Source: Chloroflexota bacterium
GTDB taxonomy: Bacteria; Chloroflexota; Dehalococcoidia; Lucifugimonadales; JADFKI01
Direction: 5' to 3'
DNA: 64,000 bases
Assembly: GCA_009840355.1 (NCBI GenBank)
Contig: VXNZ01000034.1
Location: 1 to 64,000, forward strand
Of the stretch, positions 58,636-64,000 are shown one piece after another (position 1 is the stretch's first letter; each line of letters starts with the position of its first letter). The position numbers and the translations under genes were made by a program. Below the pieces are notes generated by a model that worked only from the letters and a program-made list of their open reading frames with translations, did not search any database and had not been told where the DNA came from.

Positions 58636-59589
58636 CTAGCTGACCTTGGCGAGCTTGGTGAAGCTGCGGAGTTCTTTGGGCGGGTCCATTCGGCTGCCGC
58701 GGATGGTGTACGAGACCTCGCCGACGTATATATTCCCGTGGCTGTCAACTCCCATGCCGTGCGGAGCTATGAACGCGCCCGACTCCACGCCCTCGTCGTC
58801 CGCGCCTAGCAGTGCGAGTCGTCTGCCGCTGTTGTCGTAGATACTCACGCGGTGTCCATGTCGAGGCGGCGTAGGGTCGGCCTGGGTCGCGCCGGGTAGT
58901 TCACCCACGTATATATTGCCGTCCGGCCCGATGGTCATGCCGTTGGGCATATGTATATTGTTCCAAACGTCCAGCACGTTTCCGTCTCCGTCGAAGACCT
59001 GTATCCGGTGCGCCTCGCGGTCCGCGACCAGCACGCGGTCGTCGTTGTCCACCGCGATGTTGTGTGGGCGCAGGAACTCGCCCGGATCGATGCCAGGTCC
59101 GCCCCAGCTCTTCACATACTCGCCGTCGCCCGTGTACTTGTGGATGTTGAAGTTGCCGTAGCCGTCGGAAATGTATATGTGGCCGGTCTTCCTGGACACC
59201 GCCGCGTGGGTGGGCCTGTTGAACGGCTCTCCCTTCCATATTTCCGAGGACACGCCTGACGTCCCGATGGTCATTAGCAGTTCGCCCTCGCGGGTGAATT
59301 TGGTGATAGTGTGTATGCCGTCGTCCACACAGTAGATGGTGTCCTCCGGACCGACGTATATGCCGTGCGTACGGTTGCCGAATATGCCCTTCCCGAATCC
59401 GCGCACGAAGCCGCCGTCCTGTCCGAACACCATAACCGGGTAGTCCGGATTCCGGCTGAACGCGTAAACATCGTCCTGCGAGTCCACCGCCACGCCCGGC
59501 GTCTCGATAAGCCTCGCGCCCTCCGGCATCTTATGCCAGTCAATTATGTGCTCATACCTGAAGTCGCCTTCACCGATTATCGCGCCCAT
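58636..59589 (-). CDS. NHL-repeat propeller, peptidylglycine-alpha-amidating-lyase-like
   Basis: About 317 residues with five or six NHL-type blades (PGVAVDSQDDVYAFSRN, HGIYVGPEDTIYCVDDG, THAAVSRKTGHIYISDGYGNFNIHKYT, HNIAVDNDDRVLVADREAHRIQVFD, GMTIGPDGNIYVGE, HGMGVDSHGNIYVGE). The DGYGN and REAHRIQ segments resemble the lyase domain of peptidylglycine alpha-amidating enzymes, which use zinc and calcium. Bacterial relatives have no assigned role. ATG 59589 with AAGGAGG eight bases upstream is chosen over GTG 59628. Without a signal peptide at this start it would be cytosolic. Confidence 0.75.
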   Translation of the reverse strand: MGAIIGEGDFRYEHIIDWHKMPEGARLIETPGVAVDSQDDVYAFSRNPDYPVMVFGQDGGFVRGFGKGIFGNRTHGIYVGPEDTIYCVDDGIHTITKFTREGELLMTIGTSGVSSEIWKGEPFNRPTHAAVSRKTGHIYISDGYGNFNIHKYTGDGEYVKSWGGPGIDPGEFLRPHNIAVDNDDRVLVADREAHRIQVFDGDGNVLDVWNNIHMPNGMTIGPDGNIYVGELPGATQADPTPPRHGHRVSIYDNSGRRLALLGADDEGVESGAFIAPHGMGVDSHGNIYVGEVSYTIRGSRMDPPKELRSFTKLAKVS

Positions 59590-59641
59590 GCCAGCGCCTC
59601 CTTGCAATGCAATCTGCTTAGTGTTCACGTCGGATACTACT

Positions 59642-59797
59642 TCAGCCGCGCCATGTAGTCAAACGGGAGTAATCATCAAGCGCGCCTCTGCCGTAATCGC
59701 CCACCACCGCCAAGTATTCCTCGGCTTCGGCGACAGTCCTCAAGCCTATTCGCACCAGCTCATGGTCATCGACAATCACCAGCCTAATGGATTTCAT
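59642..59797 (-). pseudogene. Truncated NarL/LuxR-type response regulator (receiver N terminus only)
   Basis: Only 51 codons: MKSIRLVIVDDHELVRIGLRTVAEAEEYLAVVGDY is the start of a receiver domain, with the Mg2+-binding acidic pair in VDDHELVR, and then it diverges and stops. The phospho-acceptor Asp, the rest of the receiver and the DNA-binding domain are missing. GAGGAGG precedes the ATG, so the remnant could still be translated. Two palindromes of the sort bound by such regulators lie upstream at 59899 and 59956. It is probably a decayed gene. Confidence 0.7.
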
Positions 59798-59898
59798 TCG
59801 TCCTCCTCGGTGTGCGAACACGGCAAAATTGCGGCGCTGATTATACACCATCACCCCACTCCCGCAAACCACCCAATAGTCCGAATGTACCATAGGGC

Positions 59899-59916
59899 AT
59901 AGTCCATTCGGACTAT
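59899..59916. promoter_or_regulatory. Palindromic operator ATAGTCC-ATTC-GGACTAT, copy 1
   Basis: Perfect seven-base arms separated by ATTC. A second copy with ATTT lies 57 bases on. Symmetry and length suit a dimeric helix-turn-helix response regulator. Confidence 0.65.
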
Positions 59917-59955
59917 ACGACATAGTACGTCGCGCCCGCAAAAATAGTACATGAA

Positions 59956-59973
59956 ATAGTCCATTTGGACTAT
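59956..59973. promoter_or_regulatory. Palindromic operator ATAGTCC-ATTT-GGACTAT, copy 2
   Basis: Same arms as the site at 59899; the centres are 57 bases apart, between five and six helical turns. Together they lie about 100-180 bases from both flanking start codons. Confidence 0.65.
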
Positions 59974-60144
59974 ATGCAAAACACCAGACCTCCCCTACGC
60001 TTGCCCGCATGCACTCACACGGACAAAAGGAGGTGCCAGAAAAAACATATTCTCAAAATCACGACTTGTCATCGTGTCCGGCGATTAGTGCGTATGTCGG
60101 CAAAAGGCAAACTTTACACTGGCAAAGACGAGGAGGTTCTAATA

Positions 60145-60579
60145 ATGACTAAGTTCTTCATAATAAGCGCGGTCGCTTTCGCTATCGTGATGAGCATGGC
60201 AATTTTCACGACCGCTTGGGCATCCAATAATCACCCAGAGGAAGACAAAGCATTTGACTGCGATCTGAAAACCGAAAGGCCTCACAGTTCGACCGCTTGG
60301 GACCAAGTTTCCGTGAAAGGTTTCACAAGATGTGAAACTTCGAAAGACATTCTAGTCGTAGAAACAACTCTTTATGTCAAATCAGGCGGGAGCTTCATTT
60401 CCCTAGGTCCTCCAAGTAGTCGAACAGTACATAACAGTAGGTATTCCGGTAAAGTTCGTGACGAAACAGGTCCTTGCCAGGACGGCACCTACATGGGTTT
60501 AAGCAAGCACATTATCATTGACGGTGACGCAACAAGAGTAATGTTCACTCAAAATATAAGATACGTAACTTGCTCTTGA
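60145..60579 (+). CDS. Small secreted protein of unknown function
   Basis: A 144-residue protein. The first 27 residues (MTKFFIISAVAFAIVMSMAIFTTAWAS) form a signal peptide with a likely cut after AWA. The mature part has four Cys (FDCDL, TRCETS, GPCQDG and a penultimate Cys), probably two disulfides outside the membrane, and is rich in strands. No family was recognised. ATG 60145 has AGGAGG upstream; the frame is open from 59965. It is next to the palindrome array, which might once have controlled it. Confidence 0.65.
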   Translation: MTKFFIISAVAFAIVMSMAIFTTAWASNNHPEEDKAFDCDLKTERPHSSTAWDQVSVKGFTRCETSKDILVVETTLYVKSGGSFISLGPPSSRTVHNSRYSGKVRDETGPCQDGTYMGLSKHIIIDGDATRVMFTQNIRYVTCS

Positions 60580-60635
60580 AAGCCATTTCGTTCGACCTAT
60601 CTTGCTTGTGACTCATGAAGTTTAATTGGTAATTG

Positions 60636-60686
60636 AATGGATTGAAGTGTTAGCATGGTATATCCCATCTAGACTTCAATCCATTC
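60636..60686. repeat. Long inverted repeat with 14-base perfect arms
   Basis: GAATGGATTGAAGT (60636-60649) is repeated inverted as ACTTCAATCCATTC (60673-60686) around a 23-base loop that can pair again (ATGG with CCAT). There is no U-run, so it is either a factor-assisted terminator of the secreted-protein gene or a remnant of a small mobile element. Coordinates good to one base. Confidence 0.6.
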
Positions 60687-60746
60687 GCCTATGAATACGA
60701 AAAATGACATCGGTTTCCGGCGTTTTTCTTACAAAGGATGAAAGAT

Positions 60747-61724
60747 ATGGATACTTTCTTCTTGGAAGATAGTGCAGGTTACCACCATAGCGTTACGGAA
60801 TGGAATCCAAACTATCACGAGGATGGACTCGATGAAAGGGCCACAGCCTTACTAAGATCACCAGTTGGCAGAGCCTTCATCGCCATCTCCGCCGCAACTG
60901 GTTTCACGCCCGACCAACTCACCGAACCTGCCACAGCCTTGTACATAGCGGCACAGGCAGCAGATGACATCGAGCTGTACCATACGAAGATTGATCGACA
61001 GAAAGAAATGCGATTCCTGCGCGAAGAAGCACCACGACACTTCCGCTTGGCGCGCCAAATCCTCACCCACCCCGACGCCGCGTGGTGGTTCGCCCCGTTA
61101 GACCTCCACAACCAGATTTGGGTATCTGAAGACCATAGCCCGCCTAATCAGCAGCCCAGCGAACCATCATGGATACACTCAGATCCACGGCGAAACCTTT
61201 GGGCATTCATAACCTCCACATCCACCGCCGACACAGCGTCCATGCTCGCTGCCGTCGATCTGCAAATCTGCGACATTGGCTATGGCTACCACGAATACGC
61301 CAGTCCACCTTTCGCCTTATGGCACATGAAGCCCAAACTCGACGCCCGCATATTCGAGATTGATAGCCCGCACGCATGGCACGAACTCTGTGTAAATTAC
61401 CGTCACCGGGCCAAATATCCTCTCCAAGACATAGTGTACTCCGACCTCGACATGGACTCATATCTCGAACCCGACTGGTCAAAAGTCGCAGAAGACTGGG
61501 ACGCCGTTCATCTCACGCTAGGCGGCTTACTCACATCCCATCAGGTCGCCGTTAAATCGAAAGACTTCTGGACATACCACCACGGCTGGGACGCCGAGCA
61601 AACATGGTGGCTCCGCTGGGTATTCACAGAACACGAGCGACTCCACGACAACACCCCTACATTCCAAATCAAAGAAATCCTAGAAGATAAGTCCATCTAC
61701 CGATTTATGCGTGGCTGGACATAG
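60747..61724 (+). CDS. Unrecognised protein of about 325 residues
   Basis: No known domain was recognised. The sequence is soluble, rich in Trp, His and Asp, with segments PVGRAFIAISAATGFTPDQLTEPATALYIAAQAADDIELYH (helical, residues about 35-75), FRLARQILTHPDAAWWFAPLD, and TYHHGWDAEQTWWLRWVFTEHERLHDN near the end. No signal peptide or membrane span is seen. ATG 60747 is preferred because AAAGG lies nine bases before it; ATG 60738 is too close to that site. The next gene follows after 46 bases and is also unrecognised, so they may be functional partners. Confidence 0.6.
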   Translation: MDTFFLEDSAGYHHSVTEWNPNYHEDGLDERATALLRSPVGRAFIAISAATGFTPDQLTEPATALYIAAQAADDIELYHTKIDRQKEMRFLREEAPRHFRLARQILTHPDAAWWFAPLDLHNQIWVSEDHSPPNQQPSEPSWIHSDPRRNLWAFITSTSTADTASMLAAVDLQICDIGYGYHEYASPPFALWHMKPKLDARIFEIDSPHAWHELCVNYRHRAKYPLQDIVYSDLDMDSYLEPDWSKVAEDWDAVHLTLGGLLTSHQVAVKSKDFWTYHHGWDAEQTWWLRWVFTEHERLHDNTPTFQIKEILEDKSIYRFMRGWT

Positions 61725-61770
61725 ACCCACAATGCCGCCCACCTGGACCCGGTTACGGAGAATAGCAGTC

Positions 61771-62586
61771 ATGTCCACAACGCTCTTCCTTGAGGCTTTC
61801 GGACGGCTATCCGGCCCAGCGACTATCGATTCCCGGGAAGAAGACCTCCACAGCGTCTTCAGAGAACGAGCCGAATTGATGCACTGGGCAACCACATACA
61901 ACGACCACCCTCTGCTATGGTCAATGGAGGAAGCAGAGATAACCGCCGACACTGACCCACATCGTATCGGATGGGTGCAGGTCGGGCTGGATGTCAATGA
62001 CTTTGAGCCGGCCCGACCATCCTCTGGTCCCGTTCAAGGTTGGGCTTATGCGCCGCTTGCGGTACACCGACGCGCCATAGAACCGTCTCTTGCGCTGCCG
62101 GCATTGGTTCAGTGCTTCCACGACGCACTCAGTCGGTTTGGAATCGTAGATATGGAAGGCATCCAGGTGACAGTTAGTTACCTGGACGCCGAACCACAGC
62201 CCTGCCTTGGCTACCTTGTGTCCGTGTTAAACTGGTTCAATACGGCAGCTGACACAAGAGCCGAGGCGATAGTTGCCTTCGACGAGAATTTCCTTGGAGG
62301 ACATGCAGAGGCAGAGTTGTTAGGCAACCTACAGTGGAGGAACACCGGACAGTTTGATTTCGGACCTGTAGTTACCGCGCCTGGGCAACATTCCATTAGA
62401 ATAGGAGCTGAAACCCCAATACGCTCCATATCTCCTGCACGTTCGGGCCTCGGCATATCGGTTACGTTGCCCGAATGGACGCCGAGTGCGGCGGGATGGG
62501 TGCTCGCCAGTGTGGTCGATGCGGCACGACTCATCAATCCGAACGCAACCGACTTCGCGCTTCGGCTGACACGGGTTCAAGGCTAA
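61771..62586 (+). CDS. Unrecognised protein of about 271 residues
   Basis: No domain was recognised. It is soluble and has no signal peptide. Notable stretches are HWATTYNDHPLLWSMEEAEIT near the N terminus, RIGWVQVGLDVNDFEPARPSSGPVQGWAYAPLAVHRRAIEPSLALPALVQCFHDAL, GIQVTVSYLDAEPQPCLGYL and GLGISVTLPEWTPSAAGWVLASVVDAARLINP. Strand-helix alternation suggests an alpha/beta fold. ATG 61771 with CGGAG ten bases upstream is preferred to the in-frame 61711. It is probably co-transcribed with the gene before it. Confidence 0.6.
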   Translation: MSTTLFLEAFGRLSGPATIDSREEDLHSVFRERAELMHWATTYNDHPLLWSMEEAEITADTDPHRIGWVQVGLDVNDFEPARPSSGPVQGWAYAPLAVHRRAIEPSLALPALVQCFHDALSRFGIVDMEGIQVTVSYLDAEPQPCLGYLVSVLNWFNTAADTRAEAIVAFDENFLGGHAEAELLGNLQWRNTGQFDFGPVVTAPGQHSIRIGAETPIRSISPARSGLGISVTLPEWTPSAAGWVLASVVDAARLINPNATDFALRLTRVQG

Positions 62587-62589
62587 GCC

Positions 62590-62629
62590 TGTCCTGAATT
62601 TGCCGAAGGATTAGGGGGTGAGCAGGACA
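62590..62629. repeat. Degenerate copy of a common palindromic repeat (TGTCCTGAATTTGCCGAAGGA)
   Basis: TGTCCTG at 62590-62596 pairs with CAGGACA at 62623-62629. The start (TGTCCTGAATTTGCCGAAGG) resembles the widespread bacterial CCTTCGACAAGCTCAGGAC repeat family. It lies between convergent genes. Confidence 0.4.
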
Positions 62630-62640
62630 AAATTTCCTCC

Positions 62641-62662
62641 CCATCCTGTCCATCCCTGTCAG
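62641..62662. repeat. Copy D of the dispersed intergenic repeat (CCATCCTGTCCATCCCTGTCAG)
   Basis: CCATCCTGTCCATCC then CTGTCAG. It differs from copy E (63581) at two positions of 22. The stop codon of the dehydrogenase gene lies inside it (62659-62661). Confidence 0.55.
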
Positions 62663-63570
62663 CCCCCACTCCCACGCCCCAACACCACCCGCGCCCGCTC
62701 CTCCTGCACCTGCACAATCGCCGACCCGCCAAGATGCCCGATCCCAGCCGCAACCGCCGCCACATACTTCTGGTCCACCGCAGCCGCGATGTCCGCAGGC
62801 ACATCCACCTCGCGCGCAAGCTCCGTCGCCAGCCGCACATCCTTCGCGTCGGACCGCACGAACGCATGCCCCGCCGGCTCGAAATTCCTGTCGAACACCG
62901 CCTCATACCTCGGCAACTTCGGACTCGACGCCGACCCCGCAGCCATCACCGTCGCCAGCGTCTCCAGTTCCACCCCCGCCTTCAGCCCAATCGTAAGCGC
63001 CTCCGCCACCACGCTGAAAGTCGTATGCGCCACAAGATTGTTGCACAGCTTCACGGTCGCCCCCGCTCCCACAGGCCCGCAATGATAGATAAGCTCCGGG
63101 TCCCCAATCGCCTCAAGCACAGGCATCACCCGCTCCAGCGTATCCGGGTCGCCCCCCGCCATCACCGTCAACACTCCCCGGTCCGCCGAATCCGACCCCG
63201 ACCCCTTGCTCACCGGCGCGTCAATATACTCCACGCCCCTCTCCGCGCATATCGCGTGCAACTTACGCACCATGCTCGGCGAGTTCGTCGCCAGATCGAT
63301 ATACACAGAGCCCGCCGCAGCCCCATCCAGCACGCCCTGCTCCCCGTTCACCACCGCCTCCACCTCCAGCGGCCCCGGCAGCGATCCCATCACCACGTCG
63401 CATGCCCGCGCAACCTCCGCCGGCGTCTCAGCCCACGTCGCGCCCGCCTCCAGCAAGTCCGTCGCCGCCGCCCGCCGAATGTCATGCACCGTAGTCCGAT
63501 GCCCGGCATTCACCACGCACAACGCCATCGGCTTCCCGATATTCCCCAGCCCAATAAACCCCACATTCAT
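62659..63570 (-). CDS. 3-hydroxyisobutyrate dehydrogenase family NAD(P)-dependent oxidoreductase
   Basis: About 303 residues with the beta-hydroxyacid dehydrogenase pattern: VGFIGLGNIGKPMALCVVNAGH (cofactor loop, residues 3-24), VMGSLPGPLEVEAVV, YIDLATNSPSMVRKL, YIDAPVSKGSGSDSADRGVLTVMAGGD (substrate loop), GPVGAGATVKLCNNLVA (catalytic Lys) and KDVRLATELA. It interconverts a 3-hydroxy acid and its semialdehyde. ATG 63570 has GGAGGGG upstream and gives the family start; the frame is open to 63636. It follows an enolase-superfamily gene, so both may act on sugar acids. Confidence 0.87.
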   Translation of the reverse strand: MNVGFIGLGNIGKPMALCVVNAGHRTTVHDIRRAAATDLLEAGATWAETPAEVARACDVVMGSLPGPLEVEAVVNGEQGVLDGAAAGSVYIDLATNSPSMVRKLHAICAERGVEYIDAPVSKGSGSDSADRGVLTVMAGGDPDTLERVMPVLEAIGDPELIYHCGPVGAGATVKLCNNLVAHTTFSVVAEALTIGLKAGVELETLATVMAAGSASSPKLPRYEAVFDRNFEPAGHAFVRSDAKDVRLATELAREVDVPADIAAAVDQKYVAAVAAGIGHLGGSAIVQVQEERARVVLGRGSGG

Positions 63571-63580
63571 CCTATCCCCT

Positions 63581-63602
63581 CCATCCTGTTCATCCATGTC
63601 AG
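63581..63602. repeat. Copy E of the dispersed intergenic repeat (CCATCCTGTTCATCCATGTCAG)
   Basis: Nearly identical to copy D at 62641. It contains the stop codon of the upstream enolase-superfamily gene (63599-63601) and ends about 10 bases from the next start codon. Confidence 0.55.
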
Positions 63603-64000
63603 TCCCCGTTCCGGTAACGCCCATAGCGCTCCACAATCTCTGAATTCAGCACAGCCCCCAAACCTGCGCCCTTCGGCATCCACAGCCTGCCCGATTCCAC
63701 CCGCTCGTATGGCAGCACCACCTCAGCCCGCCAGTCCGTCTCATACACCGCGTGCTCCAGGTGAATCGCCCCCGGCATCGCCGCCGTCGCATGCCCGCCC
63801 CCGATCAGCGACACCGGCCCCGTCGGGCTGTGCAGCGACACATCGCCGCCCGCAGCCATCGCCGCCAGTCCCGCCGCGCGCGCCTCCGCAAGACCTCCGC
63901 AATGCTTCACGTCCGGCATCACCACATTCAGCGCCCCGCACTCCACAACCGCCCCGAAGAACTCGCGCCCATACCCCGACTCGCCGCCCGCCGTTATCAT
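63599..64000 (-). CDS. C-terminal part of an enolase-superfamily enzyme (runs off the window)
   Basis: The last 133 residues of a mandelate-racemase-group enzyme. GGESGYGREFF carries the third metal Glu, followed by VVMPDVKHCGGLAEARAAGLAAMAAGGDVSLHSPTGPVSLIGGGHATAAM, the seventh and eighth barrel strands with the C-terminal His (SLHSPTGP). The N-terminal capping domain and first two metal ligands lie beyond position 64000. It is the fourth member of the superfamily in the window. The dehydrogenase gene follows 28 bases after the stop. Confidence 0.83.
   Translation of the reverse strand: MITAGGESGYGREFFGAVVECGALNVVMPDVKHCGGLAEARAAGLAAMAAGGDVSLHSPTGPVSLIGGGHATAAMPGAIHLEHAVYETDWRAEVVLPYERVESGRLWMPKGAGLGAVLNSEIVERYGRYRNGD

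Larger units (their letters stand above)
59798..60144. other. AT-rich regulatory region between the truncated regulator and a secreted-protein gene
   Basis: The 347 bases contain two copies of a palindrome (59899-59916, 59956-59973) and several related half-sites (ATAGTCC at about 59876, ATAGTAC at about 59932 and 59944). No clear -35/-10 pair was found on either strand. GAGGAGG at 60129-60136 belongs to the downstream gene. Confidence 0.45.

Overview
The window reads as one continuous piece of a moderately GC-rich bacterial chromosome, most likely from the phylum Chloroflexota (Dehalococcoidia / SAR202-like). That placement is an inference from gene content: four enolase-superfamily dehydratases, a luciferase-like flavin monooxygenase, two D-aminoacylase-type amidohydrolases, a fused family III CoA-transferase, an 11-gene nuo operon without nuoEFG, and SUF (not ISC) iron-sulfur assembly with SufU. 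No rRNA, tRNA, CRISPR array or complete insertion sequence was found.

Layout. 1-690: 3' end of a broken helicase gene. 0.8-5 kb (+): a catabolic cluster of flavin monooxygenase, alpha/beta-hydrolase-fold protein, HpaI-type aldolase and enolase-superfamily dehydratase, with a clear internal promoter and a terminator. 5-13.2 kb (-): D-aminoacylase-like gene, four tandem overlapping TauE/SafE permeases, a galactonate-dehydratase-like enzyme, an Eis-type acetyltransferase and an NHL propeller. 13.5-18.9 kb (-): fused CoA-transferase followed closely by a PA14-tailed membrane glycosyltransferase. 19-22 kb: a divergent dehydratase / D-aminoacylase pair. 22.3-27.7 kb (-): SDR dehydrogenase, three-subunit molybdenum hydroxylase and trehalose-6-phosphate phosphatase, partly overlapping. 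28-29.6 kb (+): a small KOW-like protein and a second-type FtsZ behind an unusual cluster of GAAC/GTTC half-sites.

29.6-37.3 kb (-): the suf operon (sufB, sufC, two foreign-looking genes, sufD, sufU, Rrf2 regulator, Rieske ferredoxin, sufS, second sufU), with a recognisable promoter and a palindrome at the transcription start. 37.5-40.5 kb (+): a nuclease-methyltransferase fusion of type IIG style with a coupled small membrane protein; its coding region contains a 42-base perfect palindrome. 40.5-43.6 kb (-): nucleoside hydrolase and two isoprenoid genes. 44-54.9 kb (+): nuoABCDHIJK, a DUF2007-like gene, then nuoLMN. 55-58.6 kb (+): NAD kinase, NUDIX hydrolase, M20 peptidase and two small unknown genes. 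58.6-62.6 kb: an NHL propeller, a truncated response regulator beneath a palindrome array, a secreted small protein and two unrecognised genes, in more AT-rich DNA. 62.6-64 kb (-): a 3-hydroxyisobutyrate-dehydrogenase-like enzyme and the end of a fourth enolase-superfamily gene.

The window combines housekeeping (complex I, SUF, NAD kinase, isoprenoids) with scavenging catabolism of organic acids, N-acyl-D-amino acids and heteroatom-containing compounds. The best candidates for something undescribed are the operator-controlled KOW/FtsZ cassette (27.97-29.64 kb), the palindrome inside the restriction-modification gene (39.6 kb), the two nuclease plus coiled-coil/membrane-protein cassettes in and beside the suf operon, and the four-permease tandem array.
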